Both the position numbers and the translations under genes were made by a program. The notes beneath the pieces were generated by a model. The model ran no database searches. It was not told where the DNA came from and saw only the letters and a list, made by a program, of their open reading frames with translations. From an uncultured Litoreibacter sp. (GTDB lineage Bacteria > Pseudomonadota > Alphaproteobacteria > Rhodobacterales > Rhodobacteraceae): a DNA stretch of 64,000 nucleotides. Below are positions 10,156 to 17,821 of the stretch, piece after piece (position 1 is the stretch's first letter; every line of letters starts with the position of its first letter). The stretch lies in the NCBI GenBank assembly GCA_947504205.1, contig CANNGL010000002.1, positions 186,001-250,000 of the forward strand, in the 5' to 3' direction.

Positions 10156-11934
10156 TTATTTGCGTCCAATGCGGACCGACCCGCCATCGAATGTCGCCAG
10201 GGTCAGCACAAAATCATCGGTCGAGTAGCAAAGCGCCTGTTCTTCCAGAATGCCAATCGCAATCTCTTCACCCATCCGCAGACTGTCATAGTAGTCCGAG
10301 AAATAGTGCACGCCAGCCATGTTCCGGCCGATGGAAATATTGGCCGCAAGCTTGTTCAGCTCACCTTCCAGCGTCAAAGGATGCTTGATCGGGCAGGAAT
10401 TCAGCGTCTTGCCATCCTTCGTCGGCAGATAGTGAACACCCTCGGAAATCTTCCGGTAGAACCCGGCCTTTCCGTCGTTGCATCCGCCCTCGTCATTGAT
10501 CCCAAGCATCGTGCCGGTATCAAAAAACGCTTTGAGGATTGTCACACAGGCACCGGCCACCGTGGCGTGCCCCGCCCCGTAAGTCGGATGCATGGGCGAC
10601 CCTTCCTGGAAGGCCATGGGCAACAGATAATTCCCGTTGGGCAAATCTGCATCGGCCCCGTTCGCCGCATCAATTGCCGTCAAGGTCGGCATCATACGAT
10701 CCCGCATTTCCGTGAAGGCATGCGATGTTGCTGGGTAAGCTGCATCAATCTCTTCGGCCCGGGCCAATCGTCCAGCAAGCGCTTCAGGACGCAAACGCAG
10801 ATGATTGTTGAACTTCTGAAATCTGACAGCCTTCAACGCGCGTGTGGCCACCTCTGTCACCAAGGTCAGGATCTGAGGGCCACCATAAAGCGCGAAACCA
10901 CCCGTATTCTGCGCGGTTCCATCAGCACTGCCGCTCGGCGAAAACGTGTTTCGCATCCCCGACAGATTGGCAAAACCCGGATCAAACGGTGTGCCCATAC
11001 CCAGCAGGATAAGCGCCGCATTCAGATAGGCCTGATAAAGAGCATCGTAATGCACATAGGTCGCCAGATCACGCGGGCGGTGGATAAAGCACCGTGCAGC
11101 GTCCAACGCCTGGCCCGGACCGCAATGGTTCACATCAAACCCTTGCTGCACTTTGTGCCAATCCGTCCAGCGGGTCATGTAATCATCGCCGTTTTCGGCC
11201 TGCAGAACCCGTTGGTCAATTGCCTGACCGCCATAGCTGATCAGACCATCCTCCAGATCCGTTCCACCGGCCTGATCGCGTGTTCCGATCCACATGAACT
11301 GCGACAGATATGGCCCCGCCTCGACACCCGGCGCAGAGCCGCGGAAGACTGTCTGACGATCCAACTGACCGCTGCTGGCCACCTTGCGCGGCCGACCCTG
11401 AAAGCCGTCGCTTGCGTACTGCATCGCATTGAGCCGATTGACTGCGCCGTCAATCTCAGCCTCCGAGGTGCCGCCGCCAGTGTCAAAACTGGTCAATGGA
11501 ACATCGCGCAACAGCGCCAGCTCATAGACCTCCGCCATCTCGAAATCCAACTCGGCACTGCGCAAATCTGGCGCCGGTGCCATCGTCACCGCCTGTGGAT
11601 CCGGCCCTTGCAGATCGTAAACAACACCCGCAGTCGGCGCCTCCCACTTGCGACGCGCATGTTCCGGCATAACGGGCACCGGCACACGCATGGTGAACGG
11701 CTCAATGCGCCCCTCATCAATCGCCCCTCTGAACGCCTCGAAATGCGAGGCTTGCTTGATCACACCGGTCATCTCGTCATGATCGAGACCCTTGGTAAAA
11801 CTCATGGGGTAATTCGCACCGGCGTACCGTTGCTCATCAGCATTCGAGATATGAGGATTTCGGTGTCTGTTGCGCCCCGCTGCGGCAGCTTCGACGCGAA
11901 CGCGATAGGCGGATTCCACCCGATCTTTTGGCAT
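10156..11934 (-). CDS. Vanadium-dependent haloperoxidase, algal bromoperoxidase type
   Basis: Uses vanadate and hydrogen peroxide to oxidise halides (usually bromide or iodide) to hypohalous species. The 592-residue protein resembles red/brown algal enzymes along the C-terminal PAP2-like core. Numbered from the chosen start, vanadate-site residues are K374 and R382 (in KFNNHLRLRPEA), H449 and H456 (in HPTYGAGHA), R537 and the second His H543 (in GRNMAGVHYFSD). The position usually held by Ser in PSGH is Ala454. I see no signal peptide. The start is the second ATG because GGAG lies six bases before it, inside the codons of the first. Flanked by an upstream AT-rich palindromic region and a downstream hairpin, so probably monocistronic. 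Confidence 0.9.
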   Translation of the reverse strand: MPKDRVESAYRVRVEAAAAGRNRHRNPHISNADEQRYAGANYPMSFTKGLDHDEMTGVIKQASHFEAFRGAIDEGRIEPFTMRVPVPVMPEHARRKWEAPTAGVVYDLQGPDPQAVTMAPAPDLRSAELDFEMAEVYELALLRDVPLTSFDTGGGTSEAEIDGAVNRLNAMQYASDGFQGRPRKVASSGQLDRQTVFRGSAPGVEAGPYLSQFMWIGTRDQAGGTDLEDGLISYGGQAIDQRVLQAENGDDYMTRWTDWHKVQQGFDVNHCGPGQALDAARCFIHRPRDLATYVHYDALYQAYLNAALILLGMGTPFDPGFANLSGMRNTFSPSGSADGTAQNTGGFALYGGPQILTLVTEVATRALKAVRFQKFNNHLRLRPEALAGRLARAEEIDAAYPATSHAFTEMRDRMMPTLTAIDAANGADADLPNGNYLLPMAFQEGSPMHPTYGAGHATVAGACVTILKAFFDTGTMLGINDEGGCNDGKAGFYRKISEGVHYLPTKDGKTLNSCPIKHPLTLEGELNKLAANISIGRNMAGVHYFSDYYDSLRMGEEIAIGILEEQALCYSTDDFVLTLATFDGGSVRIGRK

Positions 11935-11946
11935 AATACTCTCCAT

Positions 11947-12074
11947 ACTAAAATAAATTTACTTAAAATAAGTGCGCCCAGCATCATTTATGAACAACGT
12001 TCATGTAAAGCCAAATATTTGTGACGTGGCGTAAAATGGGGGATCGACAGGGCCATGAAACGCTGAACGGAATG
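11947..12074 (-). promoter_or_regulatory. AT-rich upstream region of the haloperoxidase gene with two palindromes
   Basis: Two short perfect inverted repeats lie here: ACTTA-AAA-TAAGT at 11961-11973 and ATGAAC-AAC-GTTCAT at 11990-12004. They are possible operators. A TTTACA on the minus strand just upstream of the second could be a -35 element, but no convincing -10 follows at 17 bases. The palindrome with GAAC and GTTC has a 3-base spacer, unlike known LexA boxes. Confidence 0.4.
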
Positions 12075-12740
12075 TCAGATTTTGGCTGTACCATTTTGTT
12101 TTAAGTATGTTTTTCCGACAGGCGTCAGTTGATAGACGCCGATCTCGACCCGCTCGAACCAGCCATAGTGATCGTCACGCATCATCTGCGTCGCACGTTC
12201 AACGCCCGTGGCTTTGGCAACGCCTGCACCCTTGCTTGGTCCCGCCTCCGCCAGAAAGGCCGCCAGCTTCATCGCGTCTTGCCGATACGCCGTGACCAGA
12301 CCCACGCGCGTTGCCCCACCGGTATTGGGATCCCCCTCGCGGCGCGCGAATTCCCGCAACAGACGCGTCTTGCGGCGCTTTTGTTTACGTGGCGCGTAAG
12401 GGGCCGGATCGACGTGAACCTCGACCAGATCATCCTTCAGGCGCACCGTGATCAAACCCAACCCCAGACGTCGGCAAAGTGTCTTGTTCTGCTTTAAGGC
12501 GCTTTGCCAGCGTCGTCCCGTGACACGCGGCACCGCGACATAGACCGCATCCGTCACCGATTGACGCTGCACCGCCTGATGAAAAAGGGAGAGCGAAAAG
12601 CCCGTCTTCAACTCGACAATCACAGGATCATCATCGTCGCGACACGCCATGACATCGACCGCGCCGATCTCTGCCTTCACCTCATACCCCTGCCCTTCGA
12701 GAAAGGCTTTGACGGCCGGATAAAGCTCCGTTTCTCGCAT
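12075..12740 (-). CDS. DUF2161 family protein, PD-(D/E)XK nuclease-like
   Basis: A 221-residue protein matching the DUF2161 family, predicted to carry a PD-(D/E)XK-type phosphodiesterase fold. The candidate catalytic signature is in the N-terminal domain: E20 or so in VKAEIGAVDVMA, the Asp of AVDVM, and the E-x-K of VIVELKTG (about residues 41-45). The C-terminal third (from about residue 130) looks like a winged-helix region (AAFLAEAG to VYQLTPVGKTYL). Substrate and role are unknown; the nuclease idea is family inference. It follows a 59-residue basic protein gene, with a hairpin between them. Confidence 0.8.
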   Translation of the reverse strand: MRETELYPAVKAFLEGQGYEVKAEIGAVDVMACRDDDDPVIVELKTGFSLSLFHQAVQRQSVTDAVYVAVPRVTGRRWQSALKQNKTLCRRLGLGLITVRLKDDLVEVHVDPAPYAPRKQKRRKTRLLREFARREGDPNTGGATRVGLVTAYRQDAMKLAAFLAEAGPSKGAGVAKATGVERATQMMRDDHYGWFERVEIGVYQLTPVGKTYLKQNGTAKI

Positions 12741-12779
12741 ATATCGCCTGTTATCTGCTCATCATAATAATGCCGAGAC

Positions 12780-12806
12780 CCCCGCTGCACATCAAGCGCA
12801 GCGGGG
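12780..12806 (-). terminator. Hairpin between the small basic gene and the DUF2161 gene
   Basis: CCCCGCTGC at 12780-12788 pairs with GCAGCGGGG at 12798-12806, a perfect 9-bp GC-rich stem with a nine-base loop, starting seven bases past the stop of the 59-residue gene. It has no T-run, so it may terminate weakly or mark a processing site. Confidence 0.5.
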
Positions 12807-12813
12807 ACCCTTG

Positions 12814-12993
12814 TTATCGCCCTCCGGTGCGACCCGGAAACAGCTTGGGCTTGCCGCCAACCCTGCGCCTGGGCTTCAGTCCGCTGGGAAGACGGCTCTG
12901 ACCGGGATCGAACCCGGGCCTCTTTGCGGCATTGGATTTGGACAAAGATGATTTGTTCCCGCGCTTGCGGGTTGGTTTTTTCGATTTGGGCAT
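12814..12993 (-). CDS. Small, highly basic 59-residue protein
   Basis: A short ORF reading MPKSKKPTRKRGNKSS at its start and ending KLFPGRTGGR. It is rich in Lys, Arg, Pro and Gly, with about a third of residues basic, and contains no hydrophobic segment. GAGGGG lies about six bases before the ATG, supporting translation. The composition suggests a nucleic-acid-binding or intrinsically disordered peptide. I do not recognise a family. Two five-codon ORFs with matching ribosome-binding sites lie 80 and 160 bases upstream on the same strand and may form its leader. Confidence 0.6.
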   Translation of the reverse strand: MPKSKKPTRKRGNKSSLSKSNAAKRPGFDPGQSRLPSGLKPRRRVGGKPKLFPGRTGGR

Positions 12994-13074
12994 GGAGATA
13001 CCCCTCAGTCTGATTTGGAACTGGAACCGCGCGAAGGCACGGCAGTGACAAGCCCCGAAACGGGGTCAGCCGGT

Positions 13075-13178
13075 CTGGTCCATGGTCAGGATGCTCCTCT
13101 GAAAGAGAGTGGTCAGCGCCGCAGCGCGTCCATGTCGTTCGGGTTAGATCAACTGGTCCATCGACAGGATACTCCTCT
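13075..13178 (-). repeat. Two imperfect 26-base direct repeats carrying mini-ORFs (MDQ-x-x-stop)
   Basis: Copies at 13075-13100 and 13153-13178 match at 23 of 26 positions and are exactly 78 bases apart. On the minus strand each reads AGAGGAG, about ten bases, then ATG GAC CAG. The first mini-ORF is MDQLI-stop (starting near 13161) and the second MDQTG-stop (starting near 13083). The surrounding 311-base gap (12994-13304) otherwise shows only a small CCCCG-AAA-CGGGG hairpin at 13053-13065 and no convincing larger gene. Confidence 0.55.
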
Positions 13179-13304
13179 TCAGATGAGCCATACCTACTCC
13201 AGCCATGCACCAAGGTCAAAACCCCGCGCCACAAATGCACGGTGACATCGGGCGCTGCCCTGCCTATAAGGCCGCAAATTCCTCAAGACTCCGGAACATA
13301 TCAC

Positions 13305-14222
13305 ATGACAACGCTGATTTTTGGCCATAAATCCCCCGACACCGACAGCACAGGCTCTCCCCTGATCTGGGAATGGTTCCTCAACCATCAGGGCGGTGAC
13401 GCCAAAGCCGTGCTGCTGGGCGAGCCCAATACCGAAGCCGCCTTCGTCCTCGATCACTGGAAGCTCGTCAAACCCGAGATCATCTCGGAGGTTTCAGCCG
13501 GCCAGCCCTGTATTATCGTCGACACCAACAACCCTGCCGAACTGCCGGACGCCATTAACGCCGCAGATGTGCAAGCCGTCATCGATCACCACAAACTGGT
13601 CGGCGGGCTGGAAACAGCGGGCCCCATCGACATCACCATCCGCCCGCTGGCCTGCACGGCCACGATCATGCATGACCTGATGGGCGATCACGCGGCTCAC
13701 ATGCCCGACAATATCAAAGGCGCGATGCTGTCCTGCATCCTGTCCGATACATTGGAATTCCGCTCCCCCACAACGACGGACACCGACAAGGCGCTGGCCG
13801 AAAAACTCGCCGCCGACCTGGGCGTCTCTATCCCGGACTATGCCGCCGAGATGTTTGCAGCCAAATCCGACGTCTCCGCTTTTTCCGACGCGGAACTTCT
13901 TCGTATGGACAGCAAGGAATATGAGGTCGAGGGCGTTAAATTCCGCGTCTCCGTGTTGGAGACCACCGCCCCCGATGTGGTGCTGTCGCGCAAATCGGCC
14001 CTGATGGAGGCCATGCCAAAGGTGGCGGGCGAAGATAAGGTCAACGAAGTTCTGCTCTTTGTGGTCGACATCCTGCGCGAAGAAGCCACGATGCTTGTTC
14101 CCAACGATCTGTCAAAACGCGTGGCCGAGAAAAGCTTTGACGCGAAAGTCTCGGGCGATACCGTGGTTCTGCCGGGCATCATGAGCCGCAAGAAACAGAT
14201 CATCCCCAACCTCACGCTTTAA
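13305..14222 (+). CDS. ppaC: Manganese-dependent inorganic pyrophosphatase (family II)
   Basis: Cytosolic DHH-superfamily enzyme that hydrolyses pyrophosphate and so drives biosynthetic reactions. The 305-residue protein shows the N-terminal GHKSPDTDS metal-binding motif, VDTNN, the DHH motif (VIDHHKL) and the C-terminal SRKKQIIPNL segment with the substrate-binding RKKQ. I start it at the ATG at 13305 (MTTLIFGHKSPD); the longer upstream reading has no family match. A hairpin (TCCCGGC at 14223-14229, GCCGGGA at 14242-14248) follows the stop. Confidence 0.96.
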   Translation: MTTLIFGHKSPDTDSTGSPLIWEWFLNHQGGDAKAVLLGEPNTEAAFVLDHWKLVKPEIISEVSAGQPCIIVDTNNPAELPDAINAADVQAVIDHHKLVGGLETAGPIDITIRPLACTATIMHDLMGDHAAHMPDNIKGAMLSCILSDTLEFRSPTTTDTDKALAEKLAADLGVSIPDYAAEMFAAKSDVSAFSDAELLRMDSKEYEVEGVKFRVSVLETTAPDVVLSRKSALMEAMPKVAGEDKVNEVLLFVVDILREEATMLVPNDLSKRVAEKSFDAKVSGDTVVLPGIMSRKKQIIPNLTL

Positions 14223-14307
14223 TCCCGGCAAGCCCAACGCAGCCGGGAAGGCGCGGCGCCCCCCGCCCTTCCCATGTTTCAAAATATTCCCCGCGGAGCG
14301 TCCCAAA

Positions 14308-14856
14308 ATGGCCCTGCTCGACACGCCTGATGTAGAATTCGGAACACCCGCCCCGGAGTTTTCGTTGAAGACCCCGACAGGCAATCTTGTGACCCGCGAC
14401 ACTGCCATGGGGCCAAACGGGCTTCTGATCTGTTTCGTCTGCAACCACTGTCCCTATGTGAAAGCCATCGCAGGGCGTCTCGCCGAGGATGCGCAAACGC
14501 TGAAAGAGGCCGGGATCGGGGTCGCCGCGATCATGTCCAATGACTATCACAGCTACCCTGCCGACAGCCCGGAACAGATGCAGGTCTTCGCGGCACAATA
14601 CGGGTGGGACTTTCCGTATCTGGTTGACGAAGACCAATCGGTTGCGCACGCCTATGGCGCGGTCTGCACACCTGATTTCTTCGGCTACAACGCCAAGGCC
14701 GAACTGCACTACCGGGGCAGGCTGGACGATGCAGCACAGGGAGAGGCAACCGGCCGCACGCGCGAACTGGTCACGGCCATGATCCAGATTGCAGTGACCG
14801 GAGCGGGGCCTGTGGAACAAACTCCCTCGATGGGGTGTTCGATCAAATGGCGATAA
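14308..14856 (+). CDS. Thioredoxin-fold (peroxiredoxin-like) protein
   Basis: A 182-residue redox protein of the AhpC/TSA-like thioredoxin family that is common in bacteria as a 'thioredoxin family protein'. The active-site pair is visible in CNHCPYV (about residues 46-49), a CxxC followed by Pro, after the predicted first beta strand. A second Cys near VCTPDFF (about residue 115) precedes the conserved Pro region. No signal peptide, so probably cytoplasmic. GGAG lies nine bases before the ATG. Precise substrate unknown. Confidence 0.88.
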   Translation: MALLDTPDVEFGTPAPEFSLKTPTGNLVTRDTAMGPNGLLICFVCNHCPYVKAIAGRLAEDAQTLKEAGIGVAAIMSNDYHSYPADSPEQMQVFAAQYGWDFPYLVDEDQSVAHAYGAVCTPDFFGYNAKAELHYRGRLDDAAQGEATGRTRELVTAMIQIAVTGAGPVEQTPSMGCSIKWR

Positions 14857-14961
14857 GTTAACACCGACCCCAACCACCGCGCGCAGCTGCCATACGCGTG
14901 CCATACGCCCAGCCAGACCCTCTGCCATACCCCAGCTGGCAGGCAATTTCCGGAGACCCAC

Positions 14962-15837
14962 ATGACCGAAATCATCACCGCCCTCTCCGACATATCAGAC
15001 CGCTACGACGCGCTTTTTGTGGATCTGTGGGGCTGTATTCATGATGGCATCCAGCCCTTCGAAAGCGCAGTTGCAGCGATGCAATCCTATCGTCAGGCCG
15101 GTCATGGCAAAGTCATTTTCGTCACAAACGCACCGCGCCACCGCGAAAGCGTCTCCCGCCAACTCGACAAGATCGGAGTCGCCCGCGACAGCTATGATGA
15201 CATCGCCACATCAGGCGACAGCGCGCGCTTTGCGATGTTCAATGGAGCCGTCGGTGAGAAGGTCTATTTTATTGGCCAGCCCCATGATCTGAACTTTTTC
15301 GACCCGCTCAAAATTGTTGAAAATCCTACAGATATTCAACGGGTTGACCTGCAGCAGGCCGAAGGCATCGTCTGTTGCGGCCCCGAGAACCCGCTGGCCG
15401 ACCCGGACGTCTATCGCAGCGATTTCCTCTATGCCAAACAAAAGGGTCTCAAGCTGCTCTGCGCAAACCCCGATATCGTTGTCGATCGTGGCGAGACCCG
15501 CGAGTGGTGCGCCGGTGCATTGGCAAAACTTTATACCGAGATGGGCGGCGAGAGCCTCTATTTCGGCAAGCCGCACCCCCCGATCTATGACCTCGCCCGT
15601 CGCCGCCTGTTCGCGTTAGGAGTTTCGACACCTGACAGTCGTATACTGTGTATCGGGGATGGTGTTCTGACCGACATCCGTGGGGCCCTTGGTGAAGACC
15701 TCGATTCCCTCTTCATCTCCGGTGGCCTCGCCGCTCAAGAAACCGCAACACACGACCATCCTGACCCCGATCTGCTAAGTGCTTATTTGCAAAAGGAAAT
15801 GGTCTCTCCAAGCTACACAATAGGGAAGCTTCGCTGA
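14962..15837 (+). CDS. TIGR01459-family HAD-type hydrolase (class IIA)
   Basis: HAD-superfamily phosphatase of the NagD-like class IIA group. Motif I is DLWGCIHDG (about residues 21-29) with the variant second acidic position replaced by Cys-Ile-His; motif II is FVTNAPR; motif III and IV appear around FGKPHPPIYD and CIGDGVLTDIRGA. The 291-residue length fits the family. GGAG lies six bases before the start. Substrate unknown; many alphaproteobacteria carry one copy. Confidence 0.9.
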   Translation: MTEIITALSDISDRYDALFVDLWGCIHDGIQPFESAVAAMQSYRQAGHGKVIFVTNAPRHRESVSRQLDKIGVARDSYDDIATSGDSARFAMFNGAVGEKVYFIGQPHDLNFFDPLKIVENPTDIQRVDLQQAEGIVCCGPENPLADPDVYRSDFLYAKQKGLKLLCANPDIVVDRGETREWCAGALAKLYTEMGGESLYFGKPHPPIYDLARRRLFALGVSTPDSRILCIGDGVLTDIRGALGEDLDSLFISGGLAAQETATHDHPDPDLLSAYLQKEMVSPSYTIGKLR

Positions 15838-15927
15838 CCTTAATGAACTCTGGACTTTGCTGCATGCGCAAAGTAATTAAGTTTCAAATATCGAGAACCA
15901 GATGTTTGAAAGTTACCGGAGGTTTCA

Positions 15928-16386
15928 ATGTTGGATGCGACACGGCACGATAATTTCCCGCGCGGAACCATCTGCATCGAGGATATCGAGATCGGCATGA
16001 AGCGCCATTTGCGCAAGCAGGTAACCGACCGCGATATCGAGATGTTTGCCGAGGTCTCCACCGACCACAACCCGGTCCATCTCGACGACGAATACGCTCA
16101 AGACACCATCTTCGAGGGCCGCATCGCCCACGGCATGCTGACCGCCGGTTTGATCTCCGCTGTTATTGGCGAACAGCTTCCGGGCCACGGCACGGTCTAT
16201 CTGGGTCAAAGCCTCAAGTTCATGGCGCCAGTCCGTCCCGGAGACATGGTCATGGCCGAGGTGGAGGTTATCGAGATCGACCATGCAAAGCGCCGCGTGA
16301 CAATGGCCACGCGTTGCGAGGTCGATGGCAAGAACGTCCTGAAAGGCGAGGCTGTCGTACTCGCTCCAAGCCGTAAGTTCGACTAG
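15928..16386 (+). CDS. MaoC-family (R)-specific hydratase
   Basis: A hot-dog-fold protein of 152 residues with the hydratase-2 motif DHNPVHLDDEYA (about residues 49-60), including the Asp and His expected to activate water, and GRIAHGMLTAGL. Such enzymes hydrate trans-2-enoyl-CoA to the R-3-hydroxyacyl-CoA and can feed PHA synthesis; a PHB-depolymerase-like gene lies elsewhere in the window, but no link is shown. GGAGG lies five bases before the ATG. Confidence 0.9.
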   Translation: MLDATRHDNFPRGTICIEDIEIGMKRHLRKQVTDRDIEMFAEVSTDHNPVHLDDEYAQDTIFEGRIAHGMLTAGLISAVIGEQLPGHGTVYLGQSLKFMAPVRPGDMVMAEVEVIEIDHAKRRVTMATRCEVDGKNVLKGEAVVLAPSRKFD

Positions 16387-16423
16387 GCTTGCACCTGAAT
16401 TAAAGGGCAGCTACCCCTGCCCT

Positions 16424-17356
16424 ATGAGGATCATCCGAGATCACCAATTTGTCCGAGATACAGATCGGGGCGCAACCGCCGCGATAGGGAATTTTGATGG
16501 TGTGCATCTCGGTCATCAGGCCGTTATCGCGCTTGCAAAAAAAGCTGCCCCCTCTGCCCCACTTGGGATCGTGACGTTCGAGCCGCATCCACGGGAGTTT
16601 TTCAACAAGGACGCCCCACCCTTCCGCCTGATGAATGCAGAAGCCAAGGCAAACCGTCTCGAAAAGCTCGGTGTAGAACGCCTCTATGAATTGCAATTCA
16701 ATTCTCAGCTCTCAACCCTCACAGCAGAGGAATTCGCCCGCGATGTAATCGCAAACGGCCTCGGCCTGACCCATGTGGTTGTCGGCTCGGATTTTTGTTT
16801 CGGCAAAGGTCGCGCAGGCACAGCGCGCATGCTCGCCGAGTTTGGCAACACATATGGGTTTGGGGTTACGGTAGCCGAATTGGTAGCCAACGGTCAGACG
16901 CAGATCAGTTCAACCAACATCCGCAACGCGCTTTCGGATGGCAAACCACGGAACGCGGCCCAAATGCTGGGCCACTGGCACCGGATTGATGGCGAGGTGA
17001 TCTCCGGCGAACAGCGTGGGCGTGAATTGGGTTACCCCACGACCAATATGTCGCTGACCGGGCTGCATCCACCTAAGTTCGGCGTGTATGCGACACTGGT
17101 TGATGTTCTGACCGGCCCGCATAAAGGCAGTTATCAGGGCGCCACCTCGATCGGCGTGCGCCCTATGTTTGGTGAAAACACGGCCAATGTTGAGACGTTT
17201 CTCTTTGATTTCAAAGGGGATTTGTACGGAGAACATTTGTCAGTCGCATTGGTAGACTACCTCAGAGGCGAAGAGAAATTCGACAGCCTCGAGGCATTGA
17301 TCTCGCAGATGGAACTCGACTGCAATCGCGCGCGTGACCTGTTGGCAAACCTATGA
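16424..17356 (+). CDS. ribF: Bifunctional riboflavin kinase / FAD synthetase
   Basis: Converts riboflavin to FMN and then FAD. The N-terminal FAD-synthetase domain carries GNFDGVHLGHQ (about residues 23-33), a nucleotidyltransferase HxGH signature, and FSFSG-like SSTNIRNAL. The C-terminal riboflavin-kinase domain starts around residue 185 (GHWHRIDGEV) with the GYPTTNM motif. At 310 residues it is full length. Its stop overlaps the start of the next gene by four bases (ATGA). Confidence 0.96.
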   Translation: MRIIRDHQFVRDTDRGATAAIGNFDGVHLGHQAVIALAKKAAPSAPLGIVTFEPHPREFFNKDAPPFRLMNAEAKANRLEKLGVERLYELQFNSQLSTLTAEEFARDVIANGLGLTHVVVGSDFCFGKGRAGTARMLAEFGNTYGFGVTVAELVANGQTQISSTNIRNALSDGKPRNAAQMLGHWHRIDGEVISGEQRGRELGYPTTNMSLTGLHPPKFGVYATLVDVLTGPHKGSYQGATSIGVRPMFGENTANVETFLFDFKGDLYGEHLSVALVDYLRGEEKFDSLEALISQMELDCNRARDLLANL

Positions 17357-17820
17357 AGGATCCAATTCAACGCGACGGTCTAAGGCAGCAGTTCTGGGAA
17401 AAGGTGCCGCTGAAGAATCTGACGCCGAAGGAATGGGAAGCCCTCTGTGATGGATGCGGAAAGTGCTGTTTGAACAAACTCGAGGATGAGGAAAGTCAGG
17501 ACATCGCCTTCACACGCGTTGCATGCCGTCTTCTGGACGGCGAAACCTGCCGCTGCGCTCAATATGATATTCGCCTGCAATTCGTTCCCGAATGTGTCGT
17601 TCTAAAGCCAGAAACCATACATGACATCGCCTATTGGATGCCGCGAACCTGCGCATACAGGCTGCTGGCCGAGGGAAAGCCACTTTACGATTGGCATCCG
17701 CTGATTTCTGGTGATCCCGAAACTGTGCACACTGCCGGGCAGTCTGTTCGCGGATGGACCGTTCCAGAGTTCGAGGTGCCGGAAGAAGAGTGGGAAGACC
17801 ACATCGTAGAGGATCTTTGA
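17353..17820 (+). CDS. YcgN-family cysteine-cluster protein
   Basis: A 155-residue protein of the UPF0260/YcgN family, defined by conserved cysteines: here CDGCGKCC (about residues 33-40), then CRLLDGETCRCAQY and later CVVLKPE and CAYRLL. The pattern suggests metal or Fe-S binding, which is inference. Function not established. It is translationally coupled to ribF by a four-base overlap and followed by one base before threonine aldolase, so the three probably form an operon. Confidence 0.92.
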   Translation: MKDPIQRDGLRQQFWEKVPLKNLTPKEWEALCDGCGKCCLNKLEDEESQDIAFTRVACRLLDGETCRCAQYDIRLQFVPECVVLKPETIHDIAYWMPRTCAYRLLAEGKPLYDWHPLISGDPETVHTAGQSVRGWTVPEFEVPEEEWEDHIVEDL

Positions 17821-17821
17821 G

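Noticed and set aside
11990..12004. LexA box upstream of the haloperoxidase gene
   Set aside because: The GAAC and GTTC half-sites are separated by three bases. LexA boxes need four (Gram-positive type) or a seven-base direct-repeat layout (alphaproteobacterial type).
10306..12024. A 572-residue open frame on the plus strand across the haloperoxidase gene
   Set aside because: It is fully antisense to a gene with conserved active-site motifs. The protein is His/Arg/Ile-rich without recognisable domains, as expected for a shadow frame in GC-rich DNA.
12880..12960. T-arm-like stretch (CCGGG, TTCGATC, CCGG on the minus strand) suggesting a tRNA
   Set aside because: No matching acceptor 5' strand, D-arm or anticodon arm is found upstream. 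The bases are codons of the 59-residue basic gene, so the resemblance is chance.
12677..13240. A 187-residue minus-strand open frame covering the mini-ORF and basic-gene region
   Set aside because: It is in a different frame from the basic gene, has no family resemblance, and runs through the 26-base repeats and the hairpin. The smaller gene has the better ribosome-binding site.
14212..14961. A 249-residue minus-strand open frame across the thioredoxin-like gene
   Set aside because: It is antisense to a gene with a clear CxxC motif and good ribosome-binding site, and shows no domain of its own.
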